Source: Pseudeuparius sepicola
Taxonomy: Eukaryota > Arthropoda > Insecta > Coleoptera > Anthribidae
Direction: 5' to 3'
Assembly (NCBI GenBank): GCA_963920635.1
Contig: OY987298.1
Coordinates: 23,159,647 to 23,223,646, forward strand
DNA: 64,000 nt
This document shows, piece after piece, positions 1-11,040 of the stretch. The notes under the pieces were generated by a model, which did not search any database, had not been told where the DNA came from, and worked only from the letters and a program-made list of their open reading frames with translations. Both the position numbers and the translations under genes were made by a program. Position 1 is the stretch's first letter. Every line of letters starts with the position of its first letter.

Positions 1-189
1 ATGTTTTTGCAACATATAATAATTAACAACAATAAAGCAATATTAAATAAGTAATTAATACAGAGTATTACCACCACGACTGTTAACAACCGCTCTGCAT
101 CTACAAGGCATACTCAGGATTACGTTTTCATAACATGTTGTTCGATGACCTTTCATTCATTTGAAAGGCACTCGATTAGTTGTTGGTCA

Positions 190-1025
190 GTTTGAAACAC
201 AATATTTTACACCAAAAAAATTTTAACAAAAAAATTAAAACCGACTTAAAAAATTACGGGCACACTAAAAATTAAAAAATAAAATAACAAAAAATAACAC
301 CGACTTCACAAATTTGCCCGTATGCACGTTTCAACTAAAATTTTAGAAATATTTTTCGCTTTCTAAATTTATTTATCTTTGGATTTGGTGACAGTCAAGG
401 CAAGGAAATTAATATACATCATAACTTACTGTCACCGACTCCAAAGATAGGTAACTCAATTTAGAAAGAGAAAAATATTTCTAAAATTTAAATGTGACCA
501 CCCCTAAAAGGTAACCCCTTTCTAATAAAATAAGAATCATCCAAATCGGTCCAATCATCCCCTATTTATCTACCCTTAGGGGAGGAATTTTGTCGATAAA
601 TTTAAATGGGACCATACCTAAGGTACCTCCTTTCCAATAAAGAAAGAATCATCGAAATCGGTCCAATTAGAAATTTCATTCCATATTTTCCATTCTTACG
701 GATGGAATTTTTTCTTCAAATTTAAATGGGGCCACTCCTAAAGTAATCCCTTTCTAATAAAAAGAGAACCATCGAAATCGGTCCAATATGAAATTTCATC
801 CCCTATTTTTCCACCCTTAGGGGTGGAATTTTTTCTTCAAATTTAAATGGGGCCACCTCTAAGGTATGTACTTCCTTTCTAATAAAAAAAGAATCTTCGA
901 AATCGGTTCAATATGAAATTTCCTCCCCTATTTGCCCATCCTTAGGGGTGGAATTTTTTCTTCAAATTTAAATGGGACCATTCAAATAAAAAAAGACTTG
1001 TCCAAATCGGTTTATAAATGACGGA
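190..1025. repeat. Tandem-repeat (about 120-bp unit) element with AT-rich arm
   Basis: From about 480 to 1025 a unit of roughly 120 bp repeats four to five times. Each unit has an AAATTTAAATGGGRCCA word, a CTTTCTAATAAAA word, an ATCGAAATCGGTCCAAT word and a CCACCCTTAGGGGTGG palindrome. The preceding arm (about 190-480) holds ACCGACTT and TTTGCCCGTATGCAC words and a GTGACAGT..ACTGTCACC inverted pair. The same arm and array recur reverse-complemented at 59600-60420. This looks like a foldback element with internal tandem repeats. No protein is encoded, so the superfamily is not assigned. Confidence 0.7.
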
Positions 1026-1173
1026 GTTTTGAGGAAACAAACATAAAAAACATACAACCGAATTAATAACCTCCTCCTTTTTTTTAAGTCGGTCAAAAAG
1101 TATTCGCCCGAGCATATATCATAAGTGCTCGATGGGATTAAGGTCACGGGATTGAGGAGGCCAAGACTAAACA

Positions 1174-2570
1174 TTAACCCATTAACGCCTGAATTATGTA
1201 TTTTTTCAAATTTCGATATTTTTTCTTAAATAACTGTAAAAAATGACTCCCTGAAACGAAAATATTTTATTCCAAAAATATCTGAGTAGTACTTTTTGAA
1301 ATATAGGCTGTTGCCATATGGTAACGCTAGGAGCTTGTGAAGTCAAAGTGTCTAATTTTATAAGAAATCAAAAAGGTTTTGGCAGTTATTTGGAAAGCAA
1401 TGAAACAGTGAAGTATCGTCAAGTATATATTATTTTCAATAATATGCAATAGCAGATTATGCTATCGACAATGGAATGGCTGGAAATAGTCAATACACAA
1501 GGCTACATTACACTTCCAGCACATTGTTCTAATTATGGACTTGCATGTACTGCGCGCGCACCTTCTTTTTTTATGGCCTTCTGTATGCTGAACAAAGTGG
1601 TCAATTCTATCAAATCTAATATTATCTGAAATACGGCTGGACTTCTATTTTCTCGAATTGTCCCAATGGCGGAATAGCCGCAAAATTGCAAAAAAGAAAA
1701 TAGTGCTGGATTAGAAAATAAATTCTCCATATAGAAAGTATACCCCAACTGTCTTTTTCCTAGCGGAAGTTCATCTAACATTATCAGAAGTGGGCTAGCG
1801 GCTTTACCAAATAGAACATCATAGTCCGAATTCATTTTAGGACTCTTTCCCTGATAAAAATCAAAGTTTATTAGGTAGCCATCTTTAGTGTTTATAAACA
1901 CTAAATCTGGAGCCTATAGGCTCCAGATTTTGTAGCCAAACCTGATTGGCTTGCCCCGAATAAACTGTTTGCAACTGTGCTTCCCATAATACTTTACCAT
2001 ACTTTCATCGTATGCTAGGTTCAATTCCGGAACAAAATTGTGGATACATCGATCTTTTAGCATTTCAATCATTGGTCTAAGTTTCATCATTGTAAATCAT
2101 ATCTAGTGCTTGAGAAACTGAGAATCCTCTCCTGGAATTGAAAAATAAATATTTACTGAATGTAAGCGCCTAGCGTTGCCATATGGCAACAGTCATGTTT
2201 ACGAATATGTAAGTCAGCTAGTTTTTAGTAAAATGTCTTTATATTTTGTCAATGAATACTCTAACGCATTCTATACATAAATATAAATCCAAAGTAACAA
2301 AAATATGTGACACATAAAAATAAACATACTTACTCAAACCGAGGCTCCATTTTTTTCGATTATTTATTTGAATGGTATATTCTAGCACTGCTCACACTCT
2401 AACAATCAAATGTAAACTGAATTTGCCAGTACGAATGTATTCCAAACAGTAATACGTCGGTAATAAGATTCCTACCGTAAAGGAAATAAAATCGCTGACA
2501 AGTTAGGACGCGTCGAAAAGATCACCTGTTGGACGTTGCCATATGGTAACGCAAGGCGCTAATGGGTTAA
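1174..2570 (-). mobile_element. piggyBac-like element with TTAA target duplication
   Basis: The element is flanked by TTAA at 1174-1177 and 2567-2570. Its ends are inverted: CCCATTAACGCC on the left and the complement of CCCATTAGCGCC on the right. Copies of GTTGCCATATGGYAAC lie near both ends (about 1310, 2173 and 2535) and are probable subterminal transposase sites. TTAA duplication is diagnostic of piggyBac. At about 1.4 kb the element is shorter than an autonomous one and keeps only part of the transposase. It sits inside the Tc1 transposase pseudogene. Confidence 0.9.
1530..2100 (-). pseudogene. piggyBac transposase fragment (DDE_Tnp_1_7)
   Basis: The minus strand reads a typical piggyBac stretch. 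It begins with [12 protein letters not shown] and [12 protein letters not shown], followed by [17 protein letters not shown] stop then falls at about 1908-1910, inside a 28-bp palindrome centred near 1909. Beyond the stop the frame resumes with KDGYLINFDFYQGKS and runs to about 1533, including YTFYMENLFSN and FCGYSAIGTIREN. The usual family protein is near 550-600 residues. Only the central catalytic part remains, with one internal stop, so it is inactive. Confidence 0.85.
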
Positions 2571-2600
2571 TTTCATTCTCCTGCAGGAATTCGCGCGCGA

Positions 2601-2652
2601 CTCTTGCCATTGAGTAAAAGAATATTATATTCTTTTACTCAATGCTCTTGCC
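2601..2652. mobile_element. 35-bp perfect palindrome inserted with 8-bp duplication
   Basis: Positions 2609-2643 form a perfect hairpin: a 17-bp arm, ATTGAGTAAAAGAATAT, a single T, and the exact reverse complement. CTCTTGCC occurs directly before it (2601-2608) and again after it (2645-2652), as expected of a target-site duplication. The site lies inside the Tc1 transposase pseudogene just after the HDNARPHVAR block. A second copy is at 23491-23537. Confidence 0.8.
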
Positions 2653-2810
2653 ACATGGGGACGCGCATTGTCGTGCACTAGTTGAAATTTTGGTCGAATT
2701 CTCTCAGCATATAGAACAACAATAAGCCAAATAAATAACTTTTTGGTAATCAGTGGCATTCAGATACCGCTCCTACAAAACGAGATTAGTTGTTGTTCTG
2801 CCGATGTTGA

Positions 2811-2876
2811 TACCGCCCAAAGACAATCCCATCTAGGATTGTCTACCGCCCAAAGACAATCCCATCTAGGATTGTC
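2811..2876. repeat. 33-bp tandem duplication containing a hairpin
   Basis: The 33-bp unit beginning TACCGCCCAAAG is present twice, at 2811-2843 and 2844-2876, followed by a partial third start. Each unit contains GACAATCC..GGATTGTC, an 8-bp-stem hairpin. It lies within Tc1 transposase coding sequence, so one copy is ancestral and the other a later duplication. Confidence 0.8.
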
Positions 2877-3368
2877 TTTGTACCGCCCCATACCATGATC
2901 GTACCTCCTTGAAAAGTGCGAACGCTTCCAAATCGGGACTCATCACAAAATAAAATTGAAGTCCATTCCTGCTGCTGCTTTTGCCCACTGTAACATTGTT
3001 GTGCGATTTTTTCGCCATAATGCTGGAACTCATATACAACAACAGGCCGGCGGGCATTAATGTAATCTTTATGGAGCCTGTCTCGGACAGTTTGGTCACT
3101 AACCCGTATATTGTGAGTATTATGCAGCTGAATAACCAATTGCGACGCAGTGCTACTGCGCTCTCGCAAGGCTAGCAATCTTAGAAATCTATAATGAAAA
3201 TTGTCGTAGTTACCCTTGTATGCCGCTCTCTGACGTCTCCTGTTTCTCGGTATCATATCCATAAATGATTAATAACACTCTCGGATGTGTGTCCCTTTGC
3301 GAAATTCCAGGCTCCAACATGCCAATAGCACGTAACATCGTTTCACGTTTCAAATGATGTCTCTGCAT

Positions 3369-5079
3369 CTCAAAATGTTTAAAGTCAAACTAAACTTGCC
3401 CAGCACTAAATAACAAATACTTATTAAATTTTAAGAAGGCTTTTCGTTTGAATTTAAAAAATATATATGCAATGGTTTTTTTAGTGTAAGAACACTAATA
3501 CGCTTGCACTAGCAGTTGCTAGAACTGCTCATAGTCGTAGGTACTCTTTTTTTAATATTTAAATACGAAATAATAATTTTTTCTTTTATATTTATTCTAA
3601 ATAATTTTCTATATTAATAGATCCATTAGTCTAATTTATTTAACATATTTCATTTTAAGTAGGTAATAGTTTTCAATCTAATAACCGCAAGACTTGTGAT
3701 ATAGGATGCCTATCATATCCTTTAATTTCTTTCGTGCGATTTATTAACAATATTCGGAGTCTCTTGGAGTTCATTCACCCTCAATACTTTAATATTCTCT
3801 CGAAAAACAAAATTCCCCTAAAAACCAATTTAAAAAATCCCTGAATTTTTATATTTGCCAGTTACTCCCTGTGTAGGCAAAGTTTTGAAGACGATGAAAG
3901 TTAAATAAACCTCCTGGTAAGTAGATACCTATATATTTCTCTTGTGTTTTCCAATCACTCTTGGATGCTGCAAACATTTTGACTGTCGAGAGCTGTTTCC
4001 GGTAATGTAAACAAATTCAGGGTGCCTCGAAGTTGAAATTGTATCTTGTAAAGGGAATTCGATGTGAATAGTTTTATGACTTCGCGCTGAACTTTATAAC
4101 ATTACAGAATAATAATGCGTTTCATGGTTATAATTATAGGGAACGTTAAACAATATTTTAGTTCTCTGTGGGTGCCAGTGAATTAATAAATATAGGTACC
4201 TACAGATTGCCTATTGGTGAAAATCTCTATAAATGTGCATTTATAGAAAGAAAAAATGCCTTATGGGATAGGTTTGTGTAGAAATACTTTGAGAGCTCCC
4301 TGACCTAGTTTCCGAGATATTTTTGAGAAACTTGAAAATTTCCTGAACTTCTTCGGATTGTTGCTTTGTTTTCAAGTTCAAGGGTTGGATACAAATTGAT
4401 TGCTTTAAGCCTACTTTATCAGAATTTGGGAAAATGTTACGATTTAGTGGGTGCTCTCTTTATACTTAAAACAAAAAATACTCAATTATAGCAGGGCGTG
4501 GAAAACACAGTAAACAGTTTCTGTCAGCCAAGCAATTTGACATCTCTTAACATTGTTATTGTACCTATAATAGGACTTGAAACAATTAATTCAAAAATTA
4601 TTTTTGTGTATAAAAAAAGGTACCAGACTTGCAAGGAATGTTTCGAGACAAAAATTAAAATATTCACATTTTGAAGTTGAAATAGCTCTAAGGTATAAAA
4701 AAACTACTATTTTTAAATGGTTTTTAATAAAAAGCTGAAAAAGGTCTAAGTTCAAATATATTAAATATTAATTATTATAATAGTTGAATATTTCTTCTCG
4801 CATTTTTACCTATTCCTTTTCTACTTATTTGATTTCTCATTATTTCGGATATATTCCTACACATTTTTCGCCTGGCCTGACGACACCTTTAGAATTGCCA
4901 GTATTAGGTATGGTAAAAGATTTCTTCGCGCCACTTGCCTAATTGAACCTTTCATAAAAATAATAAAATAGTATAGCTATAACAGTTCAAGCACACTTTC
5001 CCCATGTATTTCTTATGGGGGCTAAATCCTGCACTTTTTTGACCAAACTTACCCCCTCCACTCCCACGCTACGCCCCTC
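3369..5079. other. AT-rich non-coding stretch
   Basis: No open frame, splice-bounded exon or transposon end could be supported here. About 3895-4090 resembles 5990-6180 in order and spacing of short words (AAAGTTAAAYARACCTC, TTTTCCAA, GTAAACAAATTC, GTTGAAATTGTA). This suggests an old, diverged local duplication. Confidence 0.4.
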
Positions 5080-5400
5080 CCGCTAATCGCACCGACTCTG
5101 AACCCTGCGTTAGCCCGAGGGGTGCCGAAGATGTCCGGCTTTCGCCGATCGTTGACTTCGCCGCAGCCGCGACCTTCGCGACGCGGAAGCAGACCGCTGA
5201 CATGTCACGACAGAGACTCGCACCTAATAATTAAAAACGACTCGGAAAACGACTAAACGACTTGGAAAACGACTAAACGACTCGAAAAACGACTAAACGT
5301 CTTGGAAAACGACTAAACGACTCTGAAAACGACTAGACGACTCTGAAAACGACTAGACGAATCTGGAAACGACTCGAAGCGACTCGGAAAGCGACATGAC
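5080..5400. repeat. GC-rich block followed by a 20-bp minisatellite
   Basis: About 5080-5215 is unusually GC-rich for this region and contains a short frame beginning ATGTCCGGCTTTCGC at about 5130. From about 5233 to 5400 a 20-bp unit of the type CGACTAAACGACTCGGAAAA repeats about eight times with substitutions. The GC-rich block could be an unrecognised 5' exon or promoter of the gene downstream, but no splice donor was identified. The minisatellite is clear; the exon idea is speculation. Confidence 0.6.
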
Positions 5401-6308
5401 TCGAATTAGGTTTTGTTGATAAAAATCGTCGACGCATCTTGCCAAAATTTGAATTAGCTCATTCCATTCGAGTCATGTCACTGCTCCATACTCTACTGGA
5501 AAACCAGTTTAATAAATTATTACACTCACAAATACTCGGGGAGCTCGTTCTAATGTTGGTGCAAAAGCATATAAAATAGTGGTATTTCGGGGGGGGGGGG
5601 GGTTAAACCCCCCAAAACCCTCCCTCAGATACGGTCCTGTCGAGAGTGGTTTTGGGTATCTTGTCCACCACTCTTTGAGACACTTCTAAGCTTTTTTATA
5701 TTACTTATAAGAACATTATTTTAAAGGGCCATGGATAACTGAATTTAACATTTGTCACAGCTTTACCTTGTACCTTAAAAATTCATATTTTAAAGATCAA
5801 AGATCAAAGAAGATTAAAATCCAAACGCATAAACTAAATAATATTCTTGCTGCCCGTTTGGCAGTTTATAAAGTTCATTCGGGAAGAAATACATTCAAAA
5901 CAAACCAAGTTCCCGATTTAGAGGGGCGATCCTTATATCTAAAGGAAATTGAATCGATCGATTTTCTATTTTCGGACAAGAGTTGTACTCTGTAAAAGTT
6001 AAACAGACCTCTCGGCAGTGTCTGTGTGTTTTCCAACAGACGATCGTGGATGCGGGAAACATTCTAAGGCTAAGCGCTGTTTCGGAGCGAGTAAACAATT
6101 CCCCGTGGAGACATACCGAATTGCAGTCCGTGGAAGTTAAAATTGTAGCGTGTGCTGGGAATTTGATTTGAAAAGTTTCCAGACATTCTGTGAAATATTT
6201 AAGATCACGCTCGAGTGTCTTTCAACGACGCTGTGGAACATACGGGCGGCGCCAGAAAAAAAATATATAAGAGGGCGAAAATAAGTAAATTTGTTTGTTT
6301 TTATTATA

Positions 6309-7298
6309 CAGTGCCCGCCAAAAACTTGGAACTATATGGGAATTTTACTTATTTTTGGGCTAAGACGAAACTACTCTGGGGCGATCATATCTGCTTCCGA
6401 AAAGACTCGAACTGAGATCATTAAATGTCGTGACGTCATTTGACATACCTGTCAAAAATTACATTTAATTAAATAAATAGCCAAAATACGCTTTATTTGT
6501 GATTTTATCGAAAAAAGTTGCTTGAAATTTTATTTTACCCCGAGGGGGAAATCGGTACCCAAATCTTGTACACTAAAATGCACCTTTGAGCAAAAAATGA
6601 CCAAAATGCACCCAAATTCACCGAAATGCGTCGAAATGCCCCAAAATGCACTGAAATGCCTCGAAATGCCCCGAAATGCCTCGAAATGCCTCGAAATTCA
6701 CCGAAATGCCGCGAAATGCCCCGAAATGCCTCTGACTTGTACACTAAAATGCCCCAATGATTTCCCCCTCGTTTTACCCCTATGTGCAAATTTTCAGACA
6801 ATAATTCTGACAATGATAAATTTTTGATTTTTTTGAAAAAATATAAAAATTGCACCTTGTTAGTTGAGTTTTTCTTGAAAGTAGCCGATTACAACCCAAG
6901 AAGGGTCCATAACTAAAAAACATCACGTTTGGATTATAGGCAAGCAATTCTAAAGTCAAATATGGCACACAAGAAAATGAAATTTATTAGTTTTTATATT
7001 TTTTCAAAACATCAGAAATTTATCATTGTCCGAATTTTTGTCTGACACATAAGGGTAAAATAAAATACCAAGCAACTTTTTCAAATAACTTTTTTCGATA
7101 AAATCATAAATAAAGCGTATTTTGGCCATTTATTTAATTAAACGTCATTTTTGACAGGTATGTCAAATGACGTCACGGCGTTTAATGATCTCATTTCGAA
7201 TCTTTTTGGAAGCAGAGATGATCGCCCCAGAGTAATTTCATCTTAGCCCAAAAATAAAAAAAAAATCCCATATACTTTCAACTTTTTGGCGGGCACTG
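6309..7298. mobile_element. TA-flanked foldback MITE, family A (CAGTGCCCGCC ends)
   Basis: The ends are CAGTGCCCGCCAAAAAC and its complement, each flanked by TA (6307-6308 and 7299-7300). The two arms of about 220 bp are near-complementary and share TTTTTGGGCTAAG, CTCTGGGGCGATCAT, TGACGTCATTTGACATACC and AATAAAGCGTATTTTGG words in mirror order. The centre contains the GAAATGCC minisatellite. Ends and TA duplication fit Tc1/mariner. A second, truncated copy lies at about 29974-30835. Confidence 0.85.
6600..6735. repeat. 10-bp minisatellite (TCGAAATGCC)
   Basis: A 10-bp unit of the type YCGAAATGCC is repeated about a dozen times inside the family A foldback element. Open frames here on both strands are products of the repeat and are not genes. 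Confidence 0.85.
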
Positions 7299-7434
7299 TA
7301 TACATTTTTCTTTTCAGTGTTTGGTCAGTAAAATTTTAAGTAAAAACATTTAAAATGGGTCTTAGGAAATCTCAAAATCTTCGGATTTACATGCTTCATA
7401 TTTTTAAACAGTTTTTATACATATTAACAAAACG

Positions 7435-8115
7435 TATAGTATTTCTAAAGTCACTTGGAACAGCATAAAAACCTGTGAATTTTATGCGGGTGATTTCGGC
7501 TGATAAGTCTGGTATTTTTACCAGTAGCAGAGCGTGGTAAAAGCTATGAACTAGATCGCGCCTCGTATATCACTGTGTTCCAAGTGAGTTCATTTATATT
7601 TTACCAGGGTAGCTCGAGAACAAGCTCTTCCGGCAATAAAATATACGAGTCAAAACACTTTTTTAACCATATTAAACCGCACCTGGTATTATAAGAAAAG
7701 GAGATGAAGGAGACAGAGACGATAGATATTGTATTAAAAACAATTGACTGCATGCTCGCCTAATATAATATATCACCAATACTTGCATGGGCTACACTGT
7801 TCGACGGCCGGCCACTTGTAAAGCGAAATGCGGTGGATAGGCGTGCGATAATTTCACAGATTTTAGGATATACTTGCGTAAATAGTTGTAATCGATATGG
7901 CTTTTTAGAGACCTTTTGACAATATTGTATAGTGCATTAACCTTTACGTTGTGTTTGACGACAACCTTAAAAAAACCCTTAAAAGTGAAATATTATGTTG
8001 CTTTTAGAATATGTATATCTTTAAAAAACTGCGTGACGCTTATGTCCCATATTGAGTTTTTTTTTATGCAATTAGAGTTTTTTATGCTGTTTCAAGTGAC
8101 TTTAAAAATACTATA
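7435..8115. mobile_element. MITE with about 35-bp terminal repeats (AGTCACTTGGAACAGC)
   Basis: TATAGTATTTCTAAAGTCAC at the left is mirrored at about 8078-8115, and both arms continue into GGAACAGCATAAAAA-type sequence. About 7470-7600 carries further sequence that recurs reverse-complemented at 43615-43745. No coding sequence is seen. Confidence 0.6.
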
Positions 8116-8147
8116 CTTATACAAATTTGAAAATCTGTGTACGTATA

Positions 8148-8566
8148 CGAGGGAGGTTCAAAAATATAACGCACTTGCTCAAAAGTAATTTTTTGGGGTT
8201 TTTCACGGTTTTTGCAAAAACTTAATAATGCAGTGTCGAAAATAGTAATTTGCTGGCAAAGTTGAATTAAGTTCTCCCATTAAAGGAAATTTTCTCCAAT
8301 ATTTTGAAAAATTTCTTATTTCTTGTGGCCCTCAAAAAGCAACATTTTCGCAGATAAATATTAATTCTAAATATCATTTCAAGTTAAAAATATAAGAAAT
8401 AATAAAATACAAACAGGTCCGAGAAAAATAAAAAAATTATGGTGGCTTTGAATTTGAAATAACGTTTTGATTCTAAACAAGTTTTTTTAAATAACTCTTG
8501 CCTCGATTTTGAAAAATAAGAACACTTGACTCTTGAGCAAGTGTTATATTTTTGAACCACTTTTAG
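8148..8566. mobile_element. Short MITE with GGTTCAAAAATATAAC terminal repeats
   Basis: GGTTCAAAAATATAACGCAC near the left end is mirrored by GTTATATTTTTGAACC near the right end, followed by TTTAGTA. TA is present at both borders. The subterminal ACTTGCTCAA is mirrored too. A non-coding Tc1/mariner-type MITE is likely. Confidence 0.65.
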
Positions 8567-8697
8567 TAGAAACTTTCATGAAGAATATTTTTTTCACAAA
8601 TTGGAAATACAACTTTTTTCCATTTGTGGCGATATTTATGGTGAACCCTCTTGCCTTATTTTCAAATTTTATTTTATTTCTCTGGAACGAAAATATA

Positions 8698-9810
8698 CAG
8701 TGACCGGCAGAAAGTTGGACACACATGGAAAACTTTTTTATTATTAATTTCTCAGAAAATTCCATACCTACATTTTTTGACCAATCAAAGGCTCGTTTTT
8801 TGCTTCGTTGTCATGGCAACTCAAAAAATTTTCTGGGCAGCAGGAGGTGATTACAGCGGAAATTTTTTGACAGATGTCATTATTATAATGTGACATTGTA
8901 ACATTATACCCAACAAAAATTTTGATAATAATAATTTCGTTTAATTTACGTGTAGGTAAGGAATTTTCTTACCAAATCCCCCACGTTCTTGAATTAATAT
9001 CTGGAAATGTTTCTCAAACACGAATTTTTTAAGAAAATTATCCTTCGTCGCTACGCGACTCGTGATAATTTTCAAAAAATGTATGTACTCGAAAAATTTC
9101 CGGCAATAATTCAAGCAATAGGGCGATTACTAGTGAAAATTCCATACCTACCTTTTTTGACCAATCAGAGGCTCGTTTTTTGCTTGCTCTAGGCAGCAGG
9201 AGGTGATTACAGCGGAATTTTTTTGACAAATGTCATTATTATAATGTGACATTGCAACAATTAGATACCCGACAAAAATTTTGATAATAATTTCGTTTAA
9301 TTTACGTGTAGGTATGGAATTTTCTTACCGAATCCCCCACGTTCTTCAATTAATATCCGGAAGTTTTCTCTAACGCGATTTTTTTAAGGAAATTCGTGTA
9401 CTCGAAAAATTTCCGGCAATAATTCAAGCACTAGGGCTATTACTAGTGAAAATTGTATTCTTGATAAAAGTTGGTGCATCATTTCAAACTCAAAACGCAC
9501 ATACCAAAATTTAAATATCTTTTGTATCTTTTGTATACAAGGTAAAAGTTGTAAAAAGTTACTTACAAAAGTTGTTTGAAATCAAAGGTGGATGTCAGAT
9601 TTAAAGTCACAGCCACCTAGTAAAAAAAAGAAATTTAACTTTTTTGTATTTTTTTCGACCAACCTGTGTATTACGCAACTTATCATCGGATAACACATGA
9701 ATTTGATACTAAACTTTAATTTTGTTCGATTAGCAGCTAGAAATTTAAATTAATCGAAATCAGAGTTTAAAAATATTAAATTTTTGTGTCCAACTTTCTG
9801 CCGGTCACTG
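8698..9810. mobile_element. Tc1/mariner-type MITE (CAGTGACCGGCAG ends) with internal duplication
   Basis: CAGTGACCGGCAGAAAGTTG at 8698 and its complement ending at 9810 are perfect over at least 25 bp, with TA on both sides. Inside, a block of about 260 bp (8755-9010) is repeated directly at 9135-9400. Both copies begin with GAAAATTCCATACCTAC and include GCAGCAGGAGGTGATTACAG. The short open frames here differ between copies and are not genes. Confidence 0.85.
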
Positions 9811-10058
9811 TATAACGACTTCCAACTCATTATGAGAGGCGGAGGTATTTTAGACCCCATGTACGTTGACGAACTACAAAAAACTTTGTAGGTACTTTGT
9901 GCTAGATTAAGAAGTGGGAAATAGGAAGAATCAGATTTATTTTAAAAAATTTTTCTCGTTTCAAACGTTTTTCTGAAAAAACTAATTATGGAAATTTCAG
10001 GACCAGCAGCGACATCACTGCAAAAAACATTTTTGAACAGTCGCCTTTTTTTCAGGTT

Positions 10059-10231
10059 ATGAGCGACAGTAAAGTGAACGCACAAAGGCAAAAAGAGCAC
10101 CGAAGAAGTTTCAGGAGAAAGCTGGAAGTGAAAGAGGACAAACCGGAAAGGACGAGCCCCAAAAGGCGGGCTGAAAGGGGACTGAATTCCTCGCCTGAAA
10201 ATGAAACGGACTCTCCTAGACCAAAGCACAG
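10059..10231 (+). CDS. Upstream coding exon of an unrecognised host gene
   Basis: A TTTTTTTCAG acceptor ends at 10055 and a GTATAA donor begins at 10232. The exon runs 10056-10231, with an ATG at 10059 giving MSDSKVNAQRQKEHRR. It encodes a basic, Ser/Glu/Arg-rich stretch ending PRPKHR and stops after two bases of a codon. The next exon (20578) supplies one base, so phase is kept. The open frame spans the whole exon and its base composition is richer in G+C than its surroundings. ATG at 10059 is the first in frame, but an upstream coding exon cannot be excluded. Residue content suggests a disordered N-terminal region. I do not recognise the gene. Confidence 0.65.
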
Positions 10232-11040
10232 GTATAACTACTAGGTATAAGAATCAGAGACTTTCAGAACCATTGCTGCAATTTTTTCGAGGTACACCAA
10301 ATACATAATGTAATGTTGCATAGCATTTCAAATTAACTGGAATATCTAAATTAGAGAATTTTAGGATATCAGAATTTGTTTTAATTTGTTTTGGTTACAA
10401 ATAACAAATACAATGATTTTAATTAATACAATGGGCTACTAAATACAAAATTATTCGGTTGTCATTGTAGTTATGAACTTCCATCCATCTTAATTTATGT
10501 AGGCATTACTTATCTACTAAATTATTACAAATACAGTGTGGCCGCGGATGGAGTCCCCAAGAGGACAAATGGACCAAAAATTTAATTTTTCAACAAAAAG
10601 TCATTCTCGATAAAAATTCTGCTTCACGAAAAAATATGGTCTACGGAGAGAATTTTTGATTTGTTTATAAAGGGTTCCCAAAAAATACAAAAATATGAAA
10701 TAATATCAGAATAAACTACCTTTATTTTTAAAAATTAAAAAAACTTTTACTTAGAAAAGTTGTTTAGAATTAAAAGGTGTGTCCGATTGTCACTTTTCGA
10801 ACAAATCAGCCAACTTCGATTTTTTTATTGCCAAGTGTGAAACTCCTTTGTTTTTAAAAATATCAAAACCATTTATTTAGAAAAGTTGTTTGGAATTAAA
10901 AGACGTGTCCGATTGTAACTTTTCAAGCAAATCGAACGACTTTGTTTAAATAGGTAAAAAATAAAAGAAAATAAAAGTGGGCCGGTTTGCTTGAAAAATT
11001 ACAATCGGGCACGTCTTTTAATTTTAAACAACTTTTTCAA

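Larger units (their letters stand above)
1030..3368 (-). pseudogene. Tc1-like transposase pseudogene, interrupted by two insertions
   Basis: Read on the minus strand, the N-terminal helix-turn-helix region starts near 3368 (a GMLEPGISQRD-like stretch). After a frameshift near 3270 it continues as an open frame from 3262 to 2843. That frame holds WTSILFCDESRFGS, the first catalytic Asp of a Tc1 DDE domain, and a GGTIMVWGG block. The second Asp motif, HDNARPHVAR, lies at about 2650-2700. The third block, DLNPIEHL, lies at about 1110-1170, beyond the piggyBac insertion. Stop codons flank that last block, one of them TGA where the family has Trp. A 33-bp tandem duplication sits at 2811-2876. The gene is dead. 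Terminal inverted repeats were not found. Confidence 0.85.

Noticed and set aside
5220..5400. Regular short repeats as a CRISPR array
   Set aside because: The 20-bp units are contiguous with no unique spacers, and the sequence is eukaryotic; it is a minisatellite.
6522..6855. Frames of about 100 residues on both strands
   Set aside because: They are translations of a 10-bp minisatellite inside a MITE.
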